From JARRKU01 sp963675565 (lineage in GTDB: Bacteria; Desulfobacterota; Desulfobacteria; Desulfobacterales; Desulfosarcinaceae), in contig CAXXYD010000001.1 in the NCBI GenBank assembly GCA_963675565.2, forward strand, positions 806,001 through 870,000: 64,000 bases of DNA. The letters run 5' to 3'. Position 1 is the first letter of the stretch; each line of letters starts with the position of its first letter. The translations under genes were made by a program, and so were the position numbers. Below the pieces are notes generated by a model, which was given only the letters and a program-made list of their open reading frames with translations, did not search any database and was not told where the DNA came from. Positions 34,714 through 43,860 of this stretch are shown here, piece after piece.

Positions 34714-35700
34714 TCAATTTAAAACAAAATCCGCAATCAACGGCAAGTGATCCGACCCCATATCCGGACCAGTCCAGGAGCGAACAGGCCGAAGCTCCGG
34801 AGATGAAAGAATGTGATCAATCCTCGAGTTGTAACGGAAAATATTAATTTTTGTACGTTTCGTGTAACCGAAGCCGAAACCAGTTTCGCCATAGGCATTC
34901 TGATAATCTGACCAAAGATCGCGGTATATATTGCTGTCGACGGTCAAATTAAAATCACCGGCAATTAATATGGGGCCAGTGTAAGCCTTCACCAACCTTG
35001 CTAACCCTTCCGATTCATGCCACCGTTGAGCTATCCGCCTTTGAGCATAGTCTGTCTGGGACAAATCAAATACTTTCTTTTCATCGAGTAGCCTTGAGAG
35101 CGCCCTACGGGGAGTCAGCAAGTCAACGCAGAAAAATCCGATAAGCCCTGACGGAGTATCTATCACGCAATATATCCCATTAACGTCATGCCTGCGTTTC
35201 GAAATCTCAAACTTGACTATCGGGTATCGTGATACAACAAGGGAAGTTCTTGACCGTTTAACATGCCATTGTGGAGGCAGGATCCACCGACTCGGCGCAC
35301 ACTCTTGAACGGCGGCAAAATCCGGATTTACTTCCTTAAGTAACTCAGAAAATTCCTCAGCAGTCACACTCCAGCGCTGGATATTGTAGGTCAAGACACG
35401 AAACGTTGCGGATTCCGCTGTTCGAGTGAAAACCCCCATTGGTACATTGAGCCCCATGATCGGCAGGACTATTATTACAGTATAGAATCCGAGCAACCAC
35501 AGTAACCGGCGATGCCAGAGAAAGGCTGCCGGCAAAAAAAAAGCCATTGGAAGAGCATATATCCAACGCGGTCCATACAATAATACGGTGGCAAACCACC
35601 ACCTGTCACCTAAAAACCATATTATACCCAATACGCAAACAAGGATAACACCATATCCATAGATACTGATTTTCAAGAGTTTAGTGATAAAGATAGTCAC
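34714..35700 (-). CDS. Membrane-anchored endonuclease/exonuclease/phosphatase-family protein
   Basis: 328 aa from a GTG start. Three N-terminal TM helices (about 10-95) are followed by an EEP domain: VLTYNIQRW, VQECAPS, AGDFNLTVDSN and a C-terminal SDHLPLIADF. These give the metal and catalytic residues of the fold. Related YafD-like proteins are often near polysaccharide genes; the substrate could be DNA or a phosphodiester in a lipid or glycan. Confidence 0.8.
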   Translation of the reverse strand: MTIFITKLLKISIYGYGVILVCVLGIIWFLGDRWWFATVLLYGPRWIYALPMAFFLPAAFLWHRRLLWLLGFYTVIIVLPIMGLNVPMGVFTRTAESATFRVLTYNIQRWSVTAEEFSELLKEVNPDFAAVQECAPSRWILPPQWHVKRSRTSLVVSRYPIVKFEISKRRHDVNGIYCVIDTPSGLIGFFCVDLLTPRRALSRLLDEKKVFDLSQTDYAQRRIAQRWHESEGLARLVKAYTGPILIAGDFNLTVDSNIYRDLWSDYQNAYGETGFGFGYTKRTKINIFRYNSRIDHILSSPELRPVRSWTGPDMGSDHLPLIADFVLN

Positions 35701-35775
35701 CTATAGCTTTCAAAAGACGGATAAGGATTTATAGTAACTGATCGTGGCCGGCTTAGTTTTCGGAATGTGAGAGCT

Positions 35776-36390
35776 CTAATAATCTGATTGCCCACTTGCA
35801 ATTTTTGCATAGAGTGTTTGTATAACGACGGCACGTTGGCCTTGTCCATACTTGGGATCAAATTTTGAACAGTTTTTAAGATCCTGTAATGCATTTTTTA
35901 CCATCCCCAGTTTCCCGAATGCCTTTGCTCTTGCAACGCGCACTCTGCCATCATATTTCGGATTAAGTTTAATACAACTGCTGAAATCACTGACAGCCCG
36001 TCCATACTGCCCAAAGTGGTACCAGCATAGACCCCTCATATAGTAAGATTTAGGATGGTAAGATTTTGTATTTTTGTTTAATTTTAGAACTATAGTATAA
36101 TCCATTATAGCTTCCTGATATTTTCCCAAATAGTTCTGCCTCAATTTGGCCCGCTGAAAATATAATTTTGCCACATTGGGGCATTTTGAAATTGCTATGG
36201 AAAAAACCTTTTCAGCCTCGAGTGATTTTTTCTGCCTGTACAATTTCATTGCCATATCATAATATCGATCACAATCTGCTGAATCGGCTTCCACAGGCAA
36301 AGAGTTAAGAAATGTAACAAAGATAAAAAAACACGAAAGAAAAAATAACTTCGTTAAAAAATAGCTTATTCGGTATCCGAACAGGGTCAT
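35776..36390 (-). CDS. Secreted TPR protein
   Basis: About 204 aa from ATG at 36390; an upstream ATG at 36450 is possible but would leave only 27 bp to the divergent M55 gene. Hydrophobic signal sequence (YFLTKLFFLSCFFIFVTFLNSLPVEA), then three to four TPR units (YYDMAMKLYRQKKSLEAEKVF; AIMDYTIVLKLNKN; AVSDFSSCIKLNPK). It is AT-rich compared with its neighbours. Function is unknown. Confidence 0.65.
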   Translation of the reverse strand: MTLFGYRISYFLTKLFFLSCFFIFVTFLNSLPVEADSADCDRYYDMAMKLYRQKKSLEAEKVFSIAISKCPNVAKLYFQRAKLRQNYLGKYQEAIMDYTIVLKLNKNTKSYHPKSYYMRGLCWYHFGQYGRAVSDFSSCIKLNPKYDGRVRVARAKAFGKLGMVKNALQDLKNCSKFDPKYGQGQRAVVIQTLYAKIASGQSDY

Positions 36391-36477
36391 GATAAAATTT
36401 ACCTGCAAAGGCCCCCCATTTATCTGCTTATATTTAGGATAATCATCCAAGATGAGGATTTTTAGACAAACACCAAA

Positions 36478-37272
36478 ATGAAAAGAAAAAAATTCATGAT
36501 CGCTGTCGACTGTGAGGGACTGGCCTGCGTCGTGGGTGAGCCCGGCAAATCCCTGAGTGCTTCAGGCGACATGTCTTTCGCCAGCGGACAGGCGACCCGT
36601 GAAACCAATGCCGCCGCCCGGGCCCTCTTTGACATCGGCGCAACCCGGGTGATTGTGTGGGACAGCCACGGGGACGGATCGAATCTGGTGTTCAACCATC
36701 TAGATCCCCGCTGTGAGATCATGCTGGGAAACGGCTTCGATCGACGGTTTCCGGGCCTCGATCAGAACTATTGCGCTGTGCTGATGATCGGTTACCACGC
36801 CATGGAAGGCACCCGTGGTGGCGTGCTTGCGCACACCTACAGCCATTGGGCTTATCAGGAAATACGCGTCGACGGTGAGGTCCTGGGCGAAATTGAACTG
36901 GACGCGTCGGTGGCCGGGGAACTGGGTGTGCCGCTTATTTTTCTATCCAGCGACGATCACGGCTGCAGCGAGGCAAAACACTTTATGCCCTGGATCGAAA
37001 CCGTCAGCACCAAATACGGTCTCGGTCGCAACTGCGCACACAGCAAGCACCCCCGTACTGCAGAAGAAGAAATTTATGCAGGGGTCCGGCAGTCAATTGC
37101 GCGCCTGAACGAAATGCAGTTGTTTACACTCAGGCCACCGGTCAATATGCAAATCCAGTATAAAAAAACAATCCAAGCGCTGAAATCCGCCGTTCGGCGG
37201 CCCGGTTGGCGTATGACCGGGATCAGAACCCTTTCAGCCGCCCTGCCGAGTATGCTGAAATGGAGGTGTTAG
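36478..37272 (+). CDS. M55 (DppA-like) D-aminopeptidase family protein, copy 2
   Basis: 264 aa and the only plus-strand gene in this part of the locus. It has intact family motifs: VDCEG (Asp11, Glu13), VWDSHG, GYHAMEG and LAHTYS. It is a full-length paralog of 29390-30181. The cytosolic zinc peptidase fold cleaves D-amino-acid peptides in the type member. A palindrome with a fragment of the second repeat family lies just downstream (37277-37444). Confidence 0.82.
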   Translation: MKRKKFMIAVDCEGLACVVGEPGKSLSASGDMSFASGQATRETNAAARALFDIGATRVIVWDSHGDGSNLVFNHLDPRCEIMLGNGFDRRFPGLDQNYCAVLMIGYHAMEGTRGGVLAHTYSHWAYQEIRVDGEVLGEIELDASVAGELGVPLIFLSSDDHGCSEAKHFMPWIETVSTKYGLGRNCAHSKHPRTAEEEIYAGVRQSIARLNEMQLFTLRPPVNMQIQYKKTIQALKSAVRRPGWRMTGIRTLSAALPSMLKWRC

Positions 37273-37299
37273 TTCAAAAGTGCTGAGTGAAAAAAATAA

Positions 37300-37444
37300 T
37301 AGCCACAGACACACACAAACGCACACGGACAATTTGTCTGTTATTTCATAGCACTCCGTCAATCGGCGGGCAGTCGCCATTGTTTGGTTTTGAATTTTAT
37401 TTTTTAACCTGTCTGTGTGTGTCTGTGTGTGTCCGTGGCTAATT
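37300..37444. repeat. MITE-like palindrome of the GxxExxY-associated family
   Basis: Left arm TAGCCACAGACACACACAAA... from 37300 to 37332 and right arm 37411-37444, differing at 4 of 30 core positions, around an 80-bp non-coding spacer. A 'gtgctgagtg' fragment of the second repeat family lies directly before it (37281). The right arm supplies the TAG stop codon of the gene ending at 37439. Confidence 0.8.
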
Positions 37445-40255
37445 TTCTATCATTTCCAATATCCTGCCCCGCAGCCCCTCGATCTGCCAGGCCTTGAGCG
37501 AACCGAAGCGCGTAGAATCCGCATCATCGGCCTGATGCCCGGCCCGTGCCTCAGTTTTCAATTCAACGGCACTCGTCACAAGGTGTTTCAGCTCCTGTCT
37601 GTTCAGCCCATACTTTGCACCCAGCAAGACAAGATACTCGACGAGTTGCTGCCCTTTGCGAAAGGCTTTGACCCGCAAGTCGGCCACAACCGGGAGGCCA
37701 AAAAGTTCCCCATCGACAAACAGGGCATTTCCCGGGCAACCTTCCTGGACATCCAAAGATCCACTGCGGCCTGTGGACCACCATGTTTGAAAGCCGTCCG
37801 CCCCGTTGAGCCAGGCATTCAGCACCAAAGCCACCGTTTCTGTGCTGCTTCGATCATGCGCGTTGGCGCTGCCATAGGCCCGAACCTCAATACCTGTCTG
37901 CTCCCGAAGATTTCGACAGCGCCGATAGGTTCTGTCATCATCGAATCCGCCAAAATAAACCGTATCGACCCGGCCTTCTAAAACCCGCCCCTGCCACTGG
38001 GGCCTGGAAATGTCCGCTCGGGCAGCCCAAAGCGCTTTTGAGGCACCCTGCTGTTCCCGCCCACCGGACCACAACCCTGTAAAAAACTGCAATGCCAGCC
38101 AATCCCCCCAATGATAGGGCTCGTCCGTTGTCCACCAGGTGTTGGATCCAAAATTGATTCGGTGGGATTTCTTTCCGCCGAAAAAGCATTGCAATTCGGT
38201 CCGGTCCCATCCCTTATTTCGAAAATGTTCGATAAACTGACGCTGAACCGCAATAAACGCCGCCTTGTACTCCTGACTTAACCCATCACCGATATAGGGA
38301 GAGTTGAGATAATGGGCGACAAGATGTTCTGCCCCCTCACCTTTTCCAGGCCAATGTCCGTCATACTGATAGGTGTTTTTTGAAAGCGGCGTCGGCCAGG
38401 AATCCTTGTAGGGCAAATACAAGCACTCAATCGGATGGCCTGTCCGCCGATTCTGCGCAAAAGCATCTCCGCTCAAAAGCGGCCCCGCTATTTGGTCGTA
38501 CTCAGTCCAGTCGACCCGCGTTTGCCCCCCGTTCCACAATATTTTGGGCCTGAATGCCCAGAAGTTCGCCACGCAGCGGTGCTGGTGGGCCAGCCTGTAA
38601 TAATCATGCACATTTTTCGGGATGTGATAGGCATTCATCTCCGGCCAGAAAGCCAGGTCGTCCGGCATGGCAGCCGCATGGACCTCCAGTTGGATGGGAA
38701 TACGAACAGGATGGCCGTTAGCTGAAACAGCAATCTCACCGCGAAAAGACCCAACCTCTGCATCCTTGGGGATATAGACATCGACGGAAAACGTCTGGTT
38801 CTGCTGGTTGGGAATTCTCCTTTGCGAATCAGGAATAGAAAATTTCGATCCGGCGTCTACGGGCACTGCATAGGCCGGCTGCCAGATGCCCGATGATGTT
38901 TTAGCGTACCAGTTTCGATACAGTTCAATATCAGTTGTTTCCAGCAACGCACCATGGGGGCCCTGCATGGGACCAGGCGAAATACGAATGTTGTTCAGTT
39001 CTCCCCGGAGTGCCTCCACGCAAAGTTGAAAACCGACATACTCGCCCCTGATTCCGAAAAGATGCACCCTCCGGCCATCCCATACGGCATTGGCCTCTCG
39101 AAAGGATGTTCCCCATCCTATATCCGGGTGCAGCGTCTCCGGCCGCAGGGGACTCAGCTTGACCAGAGAGGGCAGAGCCCACACCCGCATCACCTTTCCC
39201 TTGTTGATTGATCTGCCCCGCCAGGACGGCGGATTAATCTCACCCAGTCTCAGATCCGTTCGCAGTGCAGGCGAAGCCTTGGCCACCCCCTTTGCAGCAA
39301 TACTGGCCTGACCGGATCTTGAAACCGCCGTGACCTGGATATCCACCGGCATCAAGGGGGTAAATCCTGCAATCGAAAACTCGGTCCACTCCCCTTTCCC
39401 GGGATGGGGAACCCGCCATCTGTCCACTTTTCTGCCGTTGGCGACAACCTGCCAGCAAAACACAGATGGATGGTTTTTGATCCGAAGGCGAATAGCTCCC
39501 GTTTCGTATGCAGCGCCCGCCGGGTAGGGTCCACACGCAATAACCGGCAATTGCGGGGCAATGTCCATCTCAGGGCCAAATTCGACCAAAAGGTAGGGGG
39601 CATATCGGCCCGATTTCCGGCTGCTGATGAAATTATTGAATGGATTGAACGTTCCCCCGTCCATGACGGCAATGCCGTCGGTGTCGTTTACCGCCAGGGC
39701 AGTGGCAATATCCGGATCCAACTCGACGGAAATCCAGCCATCGTTTTCGATGCGGCGCTCCGCCCATCCGCTCAGACTGTGGCCCGATGAAAAACTCACG
39801 TCGCAGAATTGGGACCCGGGCCAAGCCCATGGCTTTTGCCTGTCGTGATCGGTAAAGTTATAGGTGGCCCCATCTCCTGGGCCATAAGATCTTCGACTGT
39901 TACCCTCCTCCCAGTCCTGGTTTATGGTGGAAGTGCGAATATAGCGCAGCTGGTTGTCAGCCTGCAGGGTGTGCAAAAACAGCCGCGCAGAAATAATCTT
40001 TCGGCCTTTTATAGGGGCTGGATCGAACCGGATAGCGGCCATTTCCTGGATGGATTTCAGCTTGAAACGAACTGCTCTCCCGCTGCTGCTGTTGCGCTCC
40101 CGCTCACTGGCATCTGAAAGCCAGATATCGGCCGTCGCCTCGAGTTTAACCAATTCGGCTTGAACTACTGAACAATCACTACAAAAAATAGCCCCTGACA
40201 CACACAGACCCGCACAGACATATATAAAGAATCGTTGAAGTAAACACAAAAGCAA
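37439..40255 (-). CDS. Secreted DUF4091/GH123-like carbohydrate-active protein
   Basis: 938 aa from a TTG start 4 bp after the preceding gene's stop. Signal peptide at about 1-33 (FFIYVCAGLCVSGAIFC..VVQA). A DNRLRE/CBM-like beta domain at about 34-205 (RYAPYLLVEFG) is followed by a fibronectin-like part. A C-terminal DUF4091-type catalytic region covers about 560-900 (AFWPEMNAYHIPKNVHDYYRLAHQHRCV..). It probably trims or modifies polysaccharide outside the cell. The core of its signal peptide is encoded by a repeat arm (40189-40220), and its stop codon lies in another. Confidence 0.7.
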   Translation of the reverse strand: MLLCLLQRFFIYVCAGLCVSGAIFCSDCSVVQAELVKLEATADIWLSDASERERNSSSGRAVRFKLKSIQEMAAIRFDPAPIKGRKIISARLFLHTLQADNQLRYIRTSTINQDWEEGNSRRSYGPGDGATYNFTDHDRQKPWAWPGSQFCDVSFSSGHSLSGWAERRIENDGWISVELDPDIATALAVNDTDGIAVMDGGTFNPFNNFISSRKSGRYAPYLLVEFGPEMDIAPQLPVIACGPYPAGAAYETGAIRLRIKNHPSVFCWQVVANGRKVDRWRVPHPGKGEWTEFSIAGFTPLMPVDIQVTAVSRSGQASIAAKGVAKASPALRTDLRLGEINPPSWRGRSINKGKVMRVWALPSLVKLSPLRPETLHPDIGWGTSFREANAVWDGRRVHLFGIRGEYVGFQLCVEALRGELNNIRISPGPMQGPHGALLETTDIELYRNWYAKTSSGIWQPAYAVPVDAGSKFSIPDSQRRIPNQQNQTFSVDVYIPKDAEVGSFRGEIAVSANGHPVRIPIQLEVHAAAMPDDLAFWPEMNAYHIPKNVHDYYRLAHQHRCVANFWAFRPKILWNGGQTRVDWTEYDQIAGPLLSGDAFAQNRRTGHPIECLYLPYKDSWPTPLSKNTYQYDGHWPGKGEGAEHLVAHYLNSPYIGDGLSQEYKAAFIAVQRQFIEHFRNKGWDRTELQCFFGGKKSHRINFGSNTWWTTDEPYHWGDWLALQFFTGLWSGGREQQGASKALWAARADISRPQWQGRVLEGRVDTVYFGGFDDDRTYRRCRNLREQTGIEVRAYGSANAHDRSSTETVALVLNAWLNGADGFQTWWSTGRSGSLDVQEGCPGNALFVDGELFGLPVVADLRVKAFRKGQQLVEYLVLLGAKYGLNRQELKHLVTSAVELKTEARAGHQADDADSTRFGSLKAWQIEGLRGRILEMIEN

Positions 40256-40305
40256 AGGTTCTACTTTCCCGTGTCCGTGTATTTCCGTATCGGTCTGTAG
40301 CCATT
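40189..40305. repeat. Palindrome absorbed into two coding sequences
   Basis: Left arm 40189-40220 (TAGCCCCTGACACACACAGA..., about 3 changes from consensus) and a more degenerate right arm 40268-40305 (complement AATGGCTACAGACC...). The left arm encodes YVCAGLCVSGAI of the DUF4091 signal peptide. The right arm encodes the last 14 residues (NGYRPIRKYTDTGK) of the upstream glycosyltransferase. Confidence 0.75.
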
Positions 40306-41460
40306 TAAAATTGCTTTTTTAAGTACAGCTTGAACTTCTCTGGCCACTTCATCCCAGGATTTCACGCCGCTTGCGCGAACGACCTCCTCGGGGACCCACT
40401 TTTGACTGAGCACTTGCTGCAGTGCATCCCGCAACGGTCCGACTTTCCGGGCCGGCACAATTCTTCCCGCATCAGGCACCGGCAGGATATCGCGAACAGC
40501 GCCGACATCACTGGCAACCACCGGCGTGCCGCAGGCAAGGCTTTCAAGCACGGCATTGGGGCACCCCTCCCGGTAAGAGGCCAATACACTGGCATCGGCA
40601 GCATTAAAATACAGCGGCACCTTTTCGTATGGCTGGGCCCCCGGAAGTATAAGCCGGTCATTGACCCCAAACTGCTCGGCTACCGCCCTGAGCCCTTCGA
40701 TCGATCCACCCTGGGCGGCACCGCCCACAATGACAAGCCGGATATCACCGGGCAACCCGGCCATGGCTTCAATAACCTCGTGGTGTCCCTTGCGGTGGCC
40801 CAGATGGGCAACAGTTACGAGCAATCTGGCGCCGGCAGAAAGTCCTAATTTTTCCCGCGAGGCTTTCTTGTCTAGCGGACGCATCAGCGACCGGTCTATG
40901 CCATTCGGAATCACGGTAAGTCGATCATTAGAAACCCCAAGAACGAGCGCTTCATCGGCCATGGGTTTTGAAACGCTGATGACGGCAGATGCATTTTTCA
41001 AGGCAACCTGACACTGCTCTTTCTGGGAAGCGATGGGCAGGCACTCGTACAATTTCCCCCTGAGGGTAATGACATACGGAATTTTCATTTCACCGGCCAG
41101 CGCAGCCACAGCGACCCCATCAGGCCAGACAAAGTGAGCATCCAGCACATCCGGTCGCCAGGTTTCCAAAAGCGCCCTGAACCATGTGCGCAAACCTCGT
41201 GCATAAAACCGGGCGTCAAGATTTTTTAAAACCCCCGGTACATAAAAAAAACGCGGCCGGTGCATTTTCAATCCTTCCCACAGTTCCTCTTCCGGGCCAG
41301 CATTGCCCCGTCTCCGTGTAATAACCGGGAACCAAGGGACCGGAGAGCAAATCTGTAGGTCTTCAAATTGCGACAACGCCGCAAGGCGTTGAATGACAAA
41401 CATACCCCACAAAGGATTTATGTGGTTCGGAAAACAATAGGAAAAGGACAGCACTCTCAT
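40261..41460 (-). CDS. Glycosyltransferase family 4 (GT-B)
   Basis: 399 aa. GT4 signatures: N-terminal FPNHINPLWGMFVIQRLAAL, RLTVIPNGIDRSLMRP, LVTVAHLGHRKGHHEVIEAM, and the nucleotide-sugar motif ASYREGCPNAVLESLACGTPVVASDVGA. It adds a sugar to the lipid-linked repeat unit on the cytoplasmic side. Its last 14 residues are encoded by a repeat arm that has lost the TAG normally present. It is followed after 4 bp by the DUF4091 gene. Confidence 0.85.
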   Translation of the reverse strand: MRVLSFSYCFPNHINPLWGMFVIQRLAALSQFEDLQICSPVPWFPVITRRRGNAGPEEELWEGLKMHRPRFFYVPGVLKNLDARFYARGLRTWFRALLETWRPDVLDAHFVWPDGVAVAALAGEMKIPYVITLRGKLYECLPIASQKEQCQVALKNASAVISVSKPMADEALVLGVSNDRLTVIPNGIDRSLMRPLDKKASREKLGLSAGARLLVTVAHLGHRKGHHEVIEAMAGLPGDIRLVIVGGAAQGGSIEGLRAVAEQFGVNDRLILPGAQPYEKVPLYFNAADASVLASYREGCPNAVLESLACGTPVVASDVGAVRDILPVPDAGRIVPARKVGPLRDALQQVLSQKWVPEEVVRASGVKSWDEVAREVQAVLKKAILNGYRPIRKYTDTGK

Positions 41461-41906
41461 TTATGTAATGGAAACCTTTGTACAACCACTCCGAACGGTA
41501 TATCGTGGAACAGTATTTTGGCATCGCCAGTTTACACGATCATCACAGTCGGACACGATTTACCACCATAATCAAAAACTGCATCGATGCCATGTTCCGA
41601 CAATTTGCCTTTAACTTGTAGAAAGGGGCCAAGATCCTCAGGTTTCTGTCTGCTTAGCAGCCAGCCGGGCACGCGGGCACCTAAATCCGGGAAAATAAGC
41701 CTTACCGACAAGCTGACATAAACCAATATTGGCCTCAATAGCCGCATATAGCCGGCCAGCGTAAAGGTGAAACCGGTCTAGCTTAAAAATTTCTTTCCAA
41801 TATAAAGAAAGTTCGAAAACATACTGCCCTTTCAAACTCTCCATTAGTTTATTGATTTTTTTGAGATGGCTTGTAGTAATGGATAGCCTCGGTGACCAGA
41901 TTTCAA
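41461..41906. other. Gap between glycosyltransferase genes; possible gene remnant
   Basis: Two overlapping minus-strand frames (41638-41940 and 41532-41747) encode sequence such as YVFELSLYWKEIFKLDRFHLYAGRLY that I do not recognise. The frames change over mid-region, so a decayed gene is possible. No terminator or promoter is evident. Confidence 0.3.
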
Positions 41907-43058
41907 TTATACTTCCACTTCCGCGACACCGGCCTCGCATCTGTATAACTGTTGGTAGGCTTCCATCATGCCATCGAAGCTGTATTTGTCCAAGACACGT
42001 TGGCGGCCCGTCTGACCGAGGGAAGTTTGGACCTCCGGATGTTTTGCCAGATGCAGCAGTGCCTCGACCAATGCATCCTCGTTCTCGGGAGGGATCAGCC
42101 TGCCTGCTCTTCCATGGTCAAGAACGTTTGGGTGTTCCGCCACTGCAGTTGCGATTACTGGAACCTCGCAGGCCATCGCTTCGAGGACGGCAAGCGACAA
42201 CCCCTCGCCAGAAGTGGAGTTGGATACAAACACGTCAAGAGAATTCAGGAATCGACAAGTCTGGTTGATGTTACCCAGGAAATGCACCCTATCCGCAATT
42301 CCGAGTGATTCGGATAGTGTTTTCAGGTGGTCGCGCAAAGGCCCGCTACCGGCCAACGCCAAGTGCGCATCGATTCCTGCCTTGTGCAGCTTGGGCAGGG
42401 CACGCAGGACCCCGGCGTGGTTCTTGAACGGCATGAACCGAGCCACCATTCCGATGAGGTATCCGGTACCGGACAGGCCAAATTCCTCACGCAAGTCGCG
42501 TCTCGGAACGTCCAGGCGTCGAAACTGTTCGAGGTCGACGCCGTTGGGGATGACACGGATCTTCTCATTGGGGTAATCGACGATGTTCGTCATCCTGTCC
42601 GCCACCGCGTCCGAGACGGCAACGACTTGATTCACCATTCCCCATCCCACGCGTTGGCCGATGATGCGCCTGCGTCGCCGGTCTGTTGTGCTGTGCTCTG
42701 AGTGAATTACTGCCGGCACACCTGCCAGCCTGGCAGCAAAAATGCCCTCCAGCAGGGTGCCCCATGAATGCGAGTGCAGGACATCAATCTGGCGGCGCCG
42801 CAACAGCCGCGCGAGCCTGAAAGGAACCGTGGGGTCGTTGCCGCAACACTGCCGAATACATAGTAAATCCGTTACGTTTGAGTCTACGCGGCTTTCCATG
42901 GCACCTCCCGATTGGAGAACGCAGATGGACGCCGAAAACTGATCTTGTGGAAGATGGCTGCAAATGTCGATAGCAAGCTTCTCCAACCCTCCCATGCCCA
43001 GGTTCCACACAAGCTGCATGACGTTGATCCGAGTACTTGAAAATCGCCTACGTTTCAT
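41907..43058 (-). CDS. Glycosyltransferase family 4 (GT-B)
   Basis: About 383 aa from ATG at 43058, chosen because GAGAGG lies at good spacing; the frame is open much further upstream, but that stretch is antisense noise over the acetyltransferase gene. Signatures: NLGMGGLEKLAIDI, HSEHSTTDRRRR, IRVIPNGVDLEQF, GMVARFMPFKNHAGVLRAL and SNSTSGEGLSLAVLEAMACEVPVIAT. GC-rich codon usage, like its upstream neighbour 43087-43662. Confidence 0.85.
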   Translation of the reverse strand: MKRRRFSSTRINVMQLVWNLGMGGLEKLAIDICSHLPQDQFSASICVLQSGGAMESRVDSNVTDLLCIRQCCGNDPTVPFRLARLLRRRQIDVLHSHSWGTLLEGIFAARLAGVPAVIHSEHSTTDRRRRRIIGQRVGWGMVNQVVAVSDAVADRMTNIVDYPNEKIRVIPNGVDLEQFRRLDVPRRDLREEFGLSGTGYLIGMVARFMPFKNHAGVLRALPKLHKAGIDAHLALAGSGPLRDHLKTLSESLGIADRVHFLGNINQTCRFLNSLDVFVSNSTSGEGLSLAVLEAMACEVPVIATAVAEHPNVLDHGRAGRLIPPENEDALVEALLHLAKHPEVQTSLGQTGRQRVLDKYSFDGMMEAYQQLYRCEAGVAEVEV

Positions 43059-43086
43059 CATGGACCTCTCAAACTCGAAGATGAAC

Positions 43087-43662
43087 TCAGTCCGTTTCGG
43101 CATCGGCTTCGACCGCACACGATCCCGCGATGCGGACCACCTTACCCGGGATTCCGACCACAGTTGCATTGTCGGGGACATCGTGGAGCACAACTGCGTT
43201 CGCCCCGATGCGAACGTTGTTGCCGACACGAATGGCACCCAGCACCTTGGCGCCAACTCCGATGAAGACATCGTCTCCAATCGTGGGACATCCCAGTTCA
43301 CCCTCGTGGCCGATCCGGTTGCCAATGGTCACCTGGTGTTCGATGGTCATTCCGCGACCGATTACGACTCCGCTGGCGATCACGATTCCGTCCCCGTGGA
43401 AGATACGTAGGCCGGGACCGATGGATAGGGTATTGATCTCGACATAAGCTCTAAGTCGGAAATTGGCGATCCGCATCAGGGGGAAGTTGGGCCAACCCTT
43501 GCGTTTACTCCATTGATAGTGGCGGAGTACCAGGATGCGGAAAAAGAGCGGGTCCTTCCACGCGAAACGGAAGATCTGAAACCAGAGATGTGCGCGTCCG
43601 GACGCCGTCACTTGGCCCTGCAGGCGGCGGAGATCTTCCCGAATGGTATCCAAGTCAATCAT
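43087..43662 (-). CDS. Serine O-acetyltransferase-like (left-handed beta-helix)
   Basis: 191 aa. A short helical N-terminus (about 1-75) and hexapeptide repeats (about 80-180): IGPGLRIFHGDGIVIASGVVIG, GCPTIGDDVFIGVGAKVLG, VRIGANAVVLHDVPDNATVVGIPGKV. This matches the short CysE/EpsC-type acetyltransferases seen in exopolysaccharide loci. It could make O-acetylserine for the cysteine synthase at 60189 or acetylate a sugar. Confidence 0.8.
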   Translation of the reverse strand: MIDLDTIREDLRRLQGQVTASGRAHLWFQIFRFAWKDPLFFRILVLRHYQWSKRKGWPNFPLMRIANFRLRAYVEINTLSIGPGLRIFHGDGIVIASGVVIGRGMTIEHQVTIGNRIGHEGELGCPTIGDDVFIGVGAKVLGAIRVGNNVRIGANAVVLHDVPDNATVVGIPGKVVRIAGSCAVEADAETD

Positions 43663-43860
43663 GAGGCCTCACTCTTTTCTTGAACAGAATACATGAATCA
43701 CGCCTTGTTACCGTTTCACGGAGGAATCCAGATATTAAAGAAACTTATCTCGATCCCGGTCATTTCTAAATGCCTCAGCGCGGTCTATCATGCCTGTTAA
43801 TGCTTTTCTGAAAACTATCAGCAATAAACCGTAATCTGTCTGATTTATATGGACCCATCG

